DNA of 5,142 nucleotides from an uncultured Prevotellaceae bacterium (lineage in GTDB: Bacteria > Bacteroidota > Bacteroidia > Bacteroidales > Muribaculaceae), in contig CAMFSS010000184.1 in assembly GCA_945983195.1 (NCBI GenBank), forward strand, positions 1 through 5,142. The letters run 5' to 3'. Below are positions 1 through 5,142 of the stretch, piece after piece. The notes under the pieces are model-generated. The model did not search any database and had not been told where the DNA came from. It saw nothing but the letters and a program-made list of their open reading frames with translations. Position numbers and translations under genes: made by a program. Every line of letters begins with the position of its first letter. Positions within the stretch are counted from its first letter, which is position 1.

Positions 1-8
1 ACCTGGGA

Positions 9-362
9 CTAGCCCTCGAACTTCTTGGGGGGGTAGGTCGCATCGCTGCTGGCGCCGGCCCAAACCACAGCCTGATAGTCGCCGCTGACAAGCCAAAGTC
101 CTTTTTGCGGAATTTCGCTCGTCTTGTGATACTTGCGGATCAGGCCCTTTGAGCTGTAGATGTAGAGCTGCAAGTCGTCTTTGAGCGCATCAATATCCTC
201 ACCTGTTGCGCGCGACTCCACTTTCACATCATTGTTGAGAATCACGTCGAGGTTCACTTTGCCCTCGCCGTTGTTGTCGATTCTAAAGTCATCATTAGAG
301 CATGAGGTAAACGCTCCAACTGTCGCGATTAGCGATAATGCCAATAAATTTATCTTTTTCAT
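9..362 (-). CDS. Truncated DUF4493-like lipoprotein (third gene of the operon)
   Basis: Seen: 117 codons ending in TAG at 9-11. Residues 1-20 form a lipoprotein signal peptide (MKK, a hydrophobic stretch, lipobox FTSC) with Cys21 as the lipidation site. The acidic SNDDF that follows resembles the Bacteroidota lipoprotein export signal, so the cell surface is the expected location. From about residue 32 it matches the start of DUF4493 as seen in its two upstream neighbours: GEGK, a beta strand, SRA at 50-52, then LVSGDYQAVVWAG and KKFEG. These last two align with LPVGDYVVEAY/PYFQG in the 505-aa protein and FPVGAYSLEAT/PYFEG in the 840-aa protein. The neighbours continue for at least 140 more domain residues, whereas this frame stops at once. 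The eight bases beyond the stop would read Ser-Gln, compatible with family sequence but too short to test. The start follows the preceding stop by 12 nt and has no clear Shine-Dalgarno site. It may be a pseudogene, a real short product or an assembly-edge artefact. Specific function is unknown. Confidence 0.7.
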   Translation of the reverse strand: MKKINLLALSLIATVGAFTSCSNDDFRIDNNGEGKVNLDVILNNDVKVESRATGEDIDALKDDLQLYIYSSKGLIRKYHKTSEIPQKGLWLVSGDYQAVVWAGASSDATYPPKKFEG

Positions 363-374
363 ACTCTATCGTGT

Positions 375-1892
375 TTAATTAACTTTGATAATTAGTGTTA
401 CAGTTGACTCGCCACCGGCCTCATCAGTTACCGTAATCTTGAAACGGTTCGTACTTCCAGTGAATGAGTTGAGCATACCCATGAAGCGAGTAATGTCAAA
501 TTTCACTCTGGTCTGTCCTTTAACCTGGTCGCCATAGATAAGACCAAGCGGGTCGAGTGTCGACTCAAGACCATCGGGATTAGCAATGTCGAAGTGCTGC
601 AATGCGGCAAGGTCGGTCTTGAAACCGTCGTCGGTTGACTCGATGTCGATTACAAACCTCGCAATCTTGTTGGGAGCATCTACTGTGAGTGATGCGGGGT
701 GATTTGATGCATCGAAGTCGGTATTGAAGTTTCCGTTCACAAGGTCGAAGTTGCTGGCATCAATCACCGGTCCTTGCGGTGCTTCGGTGTATTTTGCCTG
801 TGTCACTGCAATGGTGGCGGTAAGCTTGCCCATAGTCACTGTGATAGTGGCTGTGCGGTCGTTGTTGGCATCGCTGTTGGCAGCCACTGCCACTGTCATG
901 CCGGTTTCAGTCTTGGTCACTGTGCACCACGATGCGCTGCTCTCGGCAGTCCATGCATCCGACGACTTCACCTGAACGTTGCTCTGGCTTGCATCGCAGC
1001 CGAAATTGAGGGCTGTCGTTCCCACGGTGAGATATTCCTTCGGAGCATCCGGCTCAATCAGTTCCTCATCGCCCGGGTCGATGTCGCCATTCACGTCGAC
1101 GCGTGCCACTGTGGCATCGAGCGAGATTCCGGTGTCGCCTATGCTTCCGTATTCATCGGGAGGAGTCGGGGTGTCCTTGAGCGAAAAGGTGATTGTGTGG
1201 TGATAGCCCGGTGCTACGGCGTTGGTGAGGACGCGGTAGTCGCTCACCTCGAAGCCGTCGACCTTTCCGTTGAATTTAGCGGCAATTGTGGTGTTGCCCT
1301 CCACATACTTGAAGTAACCCGAGCGGGTCTCGTCGCCGGCGAAGTCGAGTGTTTCGCTTTCGGCAACTGTCACGGTAACTGTCACGTCACTCATGTGTGC
1401 GCGAAGCTCATCGGTGTAGTCAATCGACACTTTCACATTCTTCAGCGTGCACACTATCGGGTCAACGGTGACAATGTCGTTGGCTTTAACCGTAAACTGG
1501 TTGCTCTCGCCCTGGAAGTAGGGAGCATCGAATGCTGCCACCTGCTCTTCGGCGTTGTATGCCTCAACCACATAGTCACCCACGGGGAGTGCTATGAGTT
1601 CGGGCATATTGCCGTAGATGAACGACTGGTTGCCCTCTGCGCTTGCTGCGCTGGTGCCGTCGACGCGCTTTATGTTCACTGTGTCTTTGCTCACAGGTTC
1701 CGCGCCGGCGCGGCTGCTGATGATTAATTCGGACTTCTTCACCGAAAGCGACATGTTGGCAAACGACACGATGCCCTCTCCCTTTTTATTCTCGTCGGTG
1801 CCTTCACCGCCGGGATATGTAGGGCTGTCGCAACTCGTCATTGCTGCGAGTGCTGCCACGCCTATCATTAATATGCTTTTTATCTTTTTCAT
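375..1892 (-). CDS. DUF4493-BACON surface lipoprotein, 505 aa
   Basis: Seen: a signal peptide at residues 1-20 with lipobox MTSC and lipidated Cys21, and a Gly/acid-rich linker to about 39. A DUF4493-like domain spans about 40-262, with the hallmarks SRA (60-62), LPVGDYVVEAY (102-112), PYFQG (124-128) and PGYHHTITF (228-236). A BACON-like domain spans about 285-366 (W314, SW at 321-322, NNDRTATITV, VTQ at 363-365). A C-terminal beta-rich module at about 378-505 ends in FKITVTDEAGG and is related to residues 271-400 of the upstream 840-aa protein. An acidic DVNGDIDPGDEE stretch links DUF4493 to BACON. DTV at 70-72 fits the Bacteroides O-glycosylation consensus D(S/T)(A/I/L/V/M/T). Family knowledge: BACON domains occur in Bacteroidota glycan-acting and surface proteins, and DUF4493 has no established function. 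No catalytic motif is visible, so a binding or structural role is inferred. The start is fixed by the signal peptide. AGAAGG lies almost against the ATG, closer than usual, and the ATG overlaps the TGA of a six-codon MKNRRK frame, probably by chance. Confidence 0.88.
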   Translation of the reverse strand: MKKIKSILMIGVAALAAMTSCDSPTYPGGEGTDENKKGEGIVSFANMSLSVKKSELIISSRAGAEPVSKDTVNIKRVDGTSAASAEGNQSFIYGNMPELIALPVGDYVVEAYNAEEQVAAFDAPYFQGESNQFTVKANDIVTVDPIVCTLKNVKVSIDYTDELRAHMSDVTVTVTVAESETLDFAGDETRSGYFKYVEGNTTIAAKFNGKVDGFEVSDYRVLTNAVAPGYHHTITFSLKDTPTPPDEYGSIGDTGISLDATVARVDVNGDIDPGDEELIEPDAPKEYLTVGTTALNFGCDASQSNVQVKSSDAWTAESSASWCTVTKTETGMTVAVAANSDANNDRTATITVTMGKLTATIAVTQAKYTEAPQGPVIDASNFDLVNGNFNTDFDASNHPASLTVDAPNKIARFVIDIESTDDGFKTDLAALQHFDIANPDGLESTLDPLGLIYGDQVKGQTRVKFDITRFMGMLNSFTGSTNRFKITVTDEAGGESTVTLIIKVN

Positions 1893-1912
1893 TTCCTTCT
1901 GTTTTTCATTAG

Positions 1913-4435
1913 TTAGTAACTGAATGTCAAGTTATCCACCGTAAGAATTGCTCCATACTTCGATGCCTCACCGTCAGCATGCAGATGGTCTGACACCTTG
2001 ATATTACCTGCTGTACGATTCGAAGACTTAATTTCAATCTTCAAAGTCGTAGCTTTCTTATTTGTCACTGTATAGGTTATGGGAACATTGAATACAGTAT
2101 AATCACCTACAGCTTCAAGTTCCTTTGTACCTTTGCCAATTTCAGTTGAACCATTCAACATTGTAACTGTAACCAATGCATTTTCGGTAGCGTCCTGTTC
2201 GTCACGGCTATATTTATAATATCCGTTCATTGAAGATGGTCGAACATCGAACGATGTATTCAGATTAAGTTCTCCTGCTGAAATATTTGCCACCTCAGGT
2301 ATAGTTGTGTTATAATATGGGGTACCGGCAAACTTTCCAGTTCTGTCTGGGGTAACACCTGTATGCGACCAACCAACATTTCTGACCACCATAGCGACCT
2401 GACCATTCTGTGCAGTAAGTTTTTTATATACATCGGGAGTGGTTTTTGTGTTAGTGTGATGCTTGGCAGTCCACGACAATGTAGTATTGTAAGTAGAAGG
2501 GACAACAAACCAGCTATTCAGATTTGTTCCCGTAAGGTCGGTCTTGCAAGTTTGGTCGTTGATGCTTGTCCATCCATCGGGTTCGCTGATAGTGAACGAC
2601 TCCCAGTTTTGGTATGTGATTGCTCCTGTTAACCATGAGCCACTCACGTTCATCTCAGTTACTGTTTTTGTTACCGAAATATTCTCAAAGTCACCATTAG
2701 GCACACCCTTTGCCTCCTCGGTAGTGAACGACACGGGATAAGTGAGTCCGTTATCCATTGTCACTACGGCATTGTAGGTGGTGTTGGCGGTCAAGCCAGT
2801 GAAAGTGCACTTGCCCACTGCATCGAATGTCTCTGAGCGCGATGTGCCGTTGAGCGTGATCGAAGTCACCTTGTCCTTCATTCTCGATGGTGCCAGTGTG
2901 ATTGCAGCCTTTGTAGCCCACACATCGTAGTCGTTGGCAACCACCTGTACCAGACGCTTCAGCGTCACCACATCTGATTCAGTAGTATTATAAATAGCCT
3001 TCAGGTCAACATCGTCCTCGCTCTTAGGAATGTTTATCTTCACGCGATAAAGGTTGCCTCCCTTCGATGTTACTTCGGCGATTGTGCAGTCGCCAAACAC
3101 ACCCATTGCGTTAGTGGCCTTGAATTTCACCTTGTCGGCAAGGTTCTTGCCATTGTAGGTGAAGTCAAACTCAGCCTGAGTGTCACCATAATAGAGGTCG
3201 GCAGGATTGCTGATGGTAAGGATTGGCTTGGGAGCCTCAACCGTAAGCTCCACTGCATCGCAAGTGCGGCCGATCTTGTCGACAACCGAAATTGTAAACT
3301 TGTGAGTTGAGTTGCCGCCCGATACAGCCAGTTTCGGCAATATGTTGGTGAGGTCGATTTGGGCAATCTTGTCTACGTTGCCGCTCCACAATCCCACTGT
3401 AGTCACGCCAAGCGAGGTGAGAGTGTTCTTCACGGCGTCAGTAGCACCTACAAGCTCCACATCACCCTGGAGGTTGCTGAGAGCCGGTGTCGGCGACGCA
3501 ATGTTGAGCGTAACTGTCTTTATGCCGCCCTGAGCAAGAACTGTCACCTTCAGGTCGTTCTCGGCAGCATCGCCCTCAAGAATGTCGATGGCAGTGCCGC
3601 TGGTGAAGCCTATTGCAGTAAGCTCGGGTGCCGGAGTGATAACGATGTCGTCGCTCACGTCGATTTCAATGGGCTGGAGGTCGGTGGTGTCGTCGAATGT
3701 CACAGTAATGGTGGCTTTGCCCACTTCACCGCCGTTGGCATCAACCTTCACGTGATAGTGTGTTCCGGGCTGCGCATCGGTGATTGTTGCAGCCTCCACC
3801 TTGTAGTTCACGCCGTTTTGCTTCGTCACGTCGATGGTGATTGTCACATTGCCCGGCTTCACATACACCCAGTCCGACGAAGTGTCTGCCTGGTCGATGG
3901 TTGGCATTTCGATGGTGTTTGTGCCGTTCGACGAATGTATTTCAGTGCTGTATGCCGTGAAATAATTGATGAAAGCCTCTGTGTACTCCACAGTCACGGC
4001 AGTGTTGGCAAGCTTTGCCACCAGTGTTGGCTGAGTCTCCTCGCCGTCGTAAACGTTGAATGTAGTGCTTCCTTCGAAGTAGGGCTTTCCCGCACCCTCT
4101 TCCTCAATGTCACCATAAGTAGCCTCAAGAGAGTAAGCTCCAACAGGGAAATCTGTTCCGACAAACTCACTCAGTCCGGTGAAGGTCTTGTCGAATTTCC
4201 CATCATCTTTCACTAAGCGGAACGAAAAACCGCTAAGCTCCGGAGTGTCGCCTTTAGGCATCGACTCAGGTGTCGACTCGGCACGGCTCTGCGTGCGTGG
4301 GTTCGAAACTGAATAGTCGATTGTGAATTCCGGGCTTATCGTTCCCGAGCCATTCGTCAAGCCTTTAGTCTCGTCCTGGCACGATGCCACGAGCAGAGCA
4401 AGAGCCGACAACGGCAAAAACAGCTTAAAATTCAT
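1913..4435 (-). CDS. DUF4493 / Ig-like / PCMD-like surface lipoprotein, 840 aa
   Basis: Seen: a signal peptide at 1-18 with lipobox LVASC (Cys19), followed by the acidic QDE expected for surface export. A DUF4493-like domain spans about 29-265 (SRA 50-52, FPVGAYSLEAT 96-106, PYFEG 118-122, PGTHYHVKV 223-231). A beta-rich module at about 271-400 (HKFTISVVDKIGR at 378-390) is related to the C-terminus of the 505-aa neighbour. An Ig-like stretch follows at about 401-497, then an FN3-like segment at about 498-575 (FTGLTANTTYNAVV, FTTEEA). The C-terminal PCMD-like domain (about 576-840) has VPNGDFEN, EPDGWTS, VRPSSMNGYYKY (731-742) and the terminal LTVDNLTFSY. DTT at 249-251 fits the Bacteroides O-glycosylation consensus. 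Family knowledge: PCMD is a Bacteroidota domain annotated as 'putative carbohydrate metabolism'; I know of no proven activity. Inference: an outer-membrane lipoprotein presenting a C-terminal glycan-binding or related module. It is the first gene of the operon, about 108 nt below a promoter. The PCMD-coding DNA is clearly lower in GC than the rest. Confidence 0.88.
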   Translation of the reverse strand: MNFKLFLPLSALALLVASCQDETKGLTNGSGTISPEFTIDYSVSNPRTQSRAESTPESMPKGDTPELSGFSFRLVKDDGKFDKTFTGLSEFVGTDFPVGAYSLEATYGDIEEEGAGKPYFEGSTTFNVYDGEETQPTLVAKLANTAVTVEYTEAFINYFTAYSTEIHSSNGTNTIEMPTIDQADTSSDWVYVKPGNVTITIDVTKQNGVNYKVEAATITDAQPGTHYHVKVDANGGEVGKATITVTFDDTTDLQPIEIDVSDDIVITPAPELTAIGFTSGTAIDILEGDAAENDLKVTVLAQGGIKTVTLNIASPTPALSNLQGDVELVGATDAVKNTLTSLGVTTVGLWSGNVDKIAQIDLTNILPKLAVSGGNSTHKFTISVVDKIGRTCDAVELTVEAPKPILTISNPADLYYGDTQAEFDFTYNGKNLADKVKFKATNAMGVFGDCTIAEVTSKGGNLYRVKINIPKSEDDVDLKAIYNTTESDVVTLKRLVQVVANDYDVWATKAAITLAPSRMKDKVTSITLNGTSRSETFDAVGKCTFTGLTANTTYNAVVTMDNGLTYPVSFTTEEAKGVPNGDFENISVTKTVTEMNVSGSWLTGAITYQNWESFTISEPDGWTSINDQTCKTDLTGTNLNSWFVVPSTYNTTLSWTAKHHTNTKTTPDVYKKLTAQNGQVAMVVRNVGWSHTGVTPDRTGKFAGTPYYNTTIPEVANISAGELNLNTSFDVRPSSMNGYYKYSRDEQDATENALVTVTMLNGSTEIGKGTKELEAVGDYTVFNVPITYTVTNKKATTLKIEIKSSNRTAGNIKVSDHLHADGEASKYGAILTVDNLTFSY

Positions 4436-4543
4436 GTTCGAAATCTTGTTATTGGTGTTAATACTTTATTTGTTTCTTCACTTGTAAATCGCGACATTTT
4501 CACACAAATTGAGACATACTTTTCCCTTTGGAGCCACGATTTC
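4436..4543 (-). other. Untranslated leader of the lipoprotein operon
   Basis: This is the stretch between the inferred transcription start and the ATG of the 840-aa gene. It is AT-rich and has no convincing Shine-Dalgarno site before the start codon, which is common in Bacteroidota, where A-rich upstream sequence helps initiation. AAATCG at 4486-4491 and CGATTT at 4537-4542 could pair across about 45 nt, but this is only 6 bp. I recognise no riboswitch or leader peptide. The end at 4543 depends on the promoter call and is approximate. Confidence 0.4.
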
Positions 4544-4549
4544 ACAGTG

Positions 4550-4584
4550 CAAAGATATAACAAATCTTGAAATATTTATACAAA
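4550..4584 (-). promoter_or_regulatory. Bacteroidales-type -7/-33 promoter for the lipoprotein operon
   Basis: On the minus strand TATCTTTG (4550-4557) matches the Bacteroides -7 consensus TAnnTTTG exactly and is followed by CA. The best -33 candidate is TTTG at 4581-4584 (within TTTTGTATAA), 23 bp upstream. That is a little longer than the roughly 19-21 bp usual for Bacteroides, so the -7 call is firmer than the -33 call. Transcription would start near 4540-4545. The site lies below the adk terminator and above the first lipoprotein gene, as expected for an independent operon promoter. Confidence 0.65.
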
Positions 4585-4622
4585 ACAGCCTAAAAAATGC
4601 TACTTTTCTTGCGAAATCGACA

Positions 4623-4666
4623 AATTTGCACATATACTCAAATCGTCACACTTCAATTTGCACATA
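4623..4666. repeat. Pair of 12-bp direct repeats upstream of the promoter
   Basis: AATTTGCACATA occurs exactly at 4623-4634 and again at 4655-4666. Each copy is preceded by AAATCG (4614-4619 and 4640-4645), and a looser third relative (AAATCGCGACATTTTCACA) starts at 4486 inside the leader. The two exact copies lie roughly 80-125 bp upstream of the inferred transcription start. They could be regulator binding sites, but no known operator is recognised and AT-rich DNA produces such repeats by chance fairly often. Confidence 0.4.
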
Positions 4667-4707
4667 ACACCCACCCCCAAAACGCCGAATCCGACAGCCG
4701 AATCCCG

Positions 4708-4750
4708 AAAAACAAAGCGGGAAGAAGCCACTTGGCCTCCTCCCGCTTTG
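4708..4750 (-). terminator. Intrinsic terminator of adk
   Basis: On the minus strand CAAAGCGGGAGGAGGCC (4734-4750) and GGCTTCTTCCCGCTTTG (4713-4729) form a 17-bp stem around the loop AAGT, followed at once by TTTTT (4708-4712). In the minus-strand RNA the two non-Watson-Crick positions are G-U wobbles, so the stem is continuous. In plus-strand RNA the same positions would be A-C mismatches with no T-tract in the matching place. The hairpin begins 34 nt after the adk stop, so it fits termination of the adk transcript. Confidence 0.9.
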
Positions 4751-4784
4751 AAAGTGTATAGAAATTTGTGATGATTTCAATCCA

Positions 4785-5142
4785 TTACTGCCTGCAAGCG
4801 TCGATGGCAGCGCGAATGTCGGCAAAAATGCCCTCCACTGTACCCGATCCGTGAATTGCAGCATACAGCCCTTCAGCCACATAGAAGTCGCGGAGCGGTG
4901 AAGTCTGCGAGTGATACACTTCAAGGCGCTTCTTGATGGTTTCAAGGTTGTCGTCGCTGCGGCCGGAATCCTTTCCGCGCTTGATGAGGCGGTCAATCAG
5001 CTCCTCCTCAGGCACTTCAAGCCCAATCACAATGTTCACCTGCGAGCCGCGCTCGGCAAGCATCGTCTTGAGCGCCTTTGCCTGCTCGATTGTGCGAGGA
5101 AAACCGGCGAATATCACGCCATTGCGCGTGGCATCGGGATTT
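4785..5142 (-). CDS. adk: Adenylate kinase, C-terminal part (5' end outside window)
   Basis: Adenylate kinase catalyses ATP + AMP = 2 ADP in the cytoplasm and balances the adenylate pool. The frame is open from the window edge, giving 118 complete codons before TAA at 4785-4787. A full Bacteroidota enzyme is about 190 aa, so roughly the N-terminal 70 residues, including the P-loop, are missing. Seen: NGVIFAGFPRT (AMP-binding Arg in GFPRT), VIGLEVPEEELIDRLIKRG, and the short-LID signature RGKDSGRSDDN with the ATP/phosphate-contacting arginines. ETIKKRLEVYHSQTSPLRDFY and a C-terminal helix DIRAAIDACRQ follow. There is no zinc-finger or long LID insertion, as expected for this lineage. The GTG at 5115-5117 is the internal Val codon of GVIF and not a start. 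One oddity is that the Asp of the usual DGFPR motif is Ala here (codon 5106-5108). The gene is followed by its own terminator and is probably not co-transcribed with the lipoprotein genes. Confidence 0.96.
   Translation of the reverse strand, partial: NPDATRNGVIFAGFPRTIEQAKALKTMLAERGSQVNIVIGLEVPEEELIDRLIKRGKDSGRSDDNLETIKKRLEVYHSQTSPLRDFYVAEGLYAAIHGSGTVEGIFADIRAAIDACRQ

Noticed and set aside
27..33. Run of seven G (C on the coding strand) just before the premature stop, suggesting a slippage frameshift or phase variation.
   Set aside because: The frame after the run still reads KKFEG, which aligns with PYFQG/PYFEG in the neighbours, so the frame is correct there. The stop therefore looks like a base substitution and not a slip in this run.
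774..1727. Long plus-strand open frame of 317 codons opposite the 505-aa gene.
   Set aside because: Its translation is rich in Cys, His and Val without any domain pattern, and it lies wholly antisense to a clear DUF4493-BACON protein. It is a by-product of that gene's codon use.
1893..1912. Six-codon frame (MKNRRK) whose TGA overlaps the ATG of the 505-aa gene, considered as a coupling leader peptide.
   Set aside because: It sits in a 20-nt A-rich gap where such frames arise easily, and nothing shows that it is translated.
3359..4216. Plus-strand open frame of 285 codons opposite the 840-aa gene.
   Set aside because: It has the same Cys/His-rich shadow composition, no start context and no recognisable family, and the opposite strand encodes a convincing lipoprotein.
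4684..4705. Nine-base direct repeat GCCGAATCC (4684-4692 and 4697-4705) beside the terminator, considered as an attachment-site or insertion footprint.
   Set aside because: It is too short, has no integrase or mobile gene nearby, and sits in low-complexity sequence after a terminator. Chance is sufficient.
4646..4996. Minus-strand frame of 116 codons overlapping the end of adk and the terminator.
   Set aside because: It lies out of frame across conserved adenylate kinase sequence and runs through the terminator hairpin, so it is not a plausible gene.

Overview
The window looks like chromosomal DNA from a member of the Bacteroidales, most likely a gut commensal of the Muribaculaceae/Bacteroidaceae type. 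The grounds are DUF4493-type and BACON-type lipoproteins, a short-LID adenylate kinase, AT-rich leaders without clear Shine-Dalgarno sites, and a TAnnTTTG-type -7 promoter element. The family is inferred from these traits. The sequence contains no marker that fixes it. Every supported gene is on the minus strand, so transcription runs from the right end to the left.

Right end (4785-5142): the last 118 codons of adk, a housekeeping gene whose 5' part lies outside the window. A strong intrinsic terminator (4708-4750) follows it and closes off the adk transcript. The rest of the 349-bp intergenic region (4436-4784) holds imperfect AT-rich direct repeats, a Bacteroidales-type promoter (about 4550-4584) and an untranslated leader of about 105-110 nt.

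Middle and left (9-4435): three consecutive lipoprotein genes, separated by 20 and 12 nt and so probably one operon. All three begin with a lipoprotein signal peptide, a short linker, a Ser-Arg-Ala motif and a DUF4493-like beta-rich domain. The first (840 aa) continues into an Ig-like module, two further beta-sandwich-like segments and a C-terminal PCMD-like (putative carbohydrate metabolism) domain. The second (505 aa) carries a BACON domain and a C-terminal module related to the one in the first protein. The third is read for only 117 codons and stops at TAG in the middle of its DUF4493 domain, next to the window edge. It is either a nonsense-truncated gene or an edge or assembly problem.

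The working picture is a set of surface-exposed lipoproteins that share an N-terminal platform and differ in their C-terminal binding modules. A glycan-binding or surface-assembly role is plausible but cannot be proved from sequence. The points most worth a second look are the drop in GC content exactly at the PCMD domain boundary, the Ser-Arg-Ala motif shared by all three proteins (reminiscent of the fimbrillin processing site), the truncated third gene, and replacement of the normally conserved Asp in the adenylate kinase DGFPR motif by Ala. I found no mobile element, CRISPR array, tRNA or rRNA.
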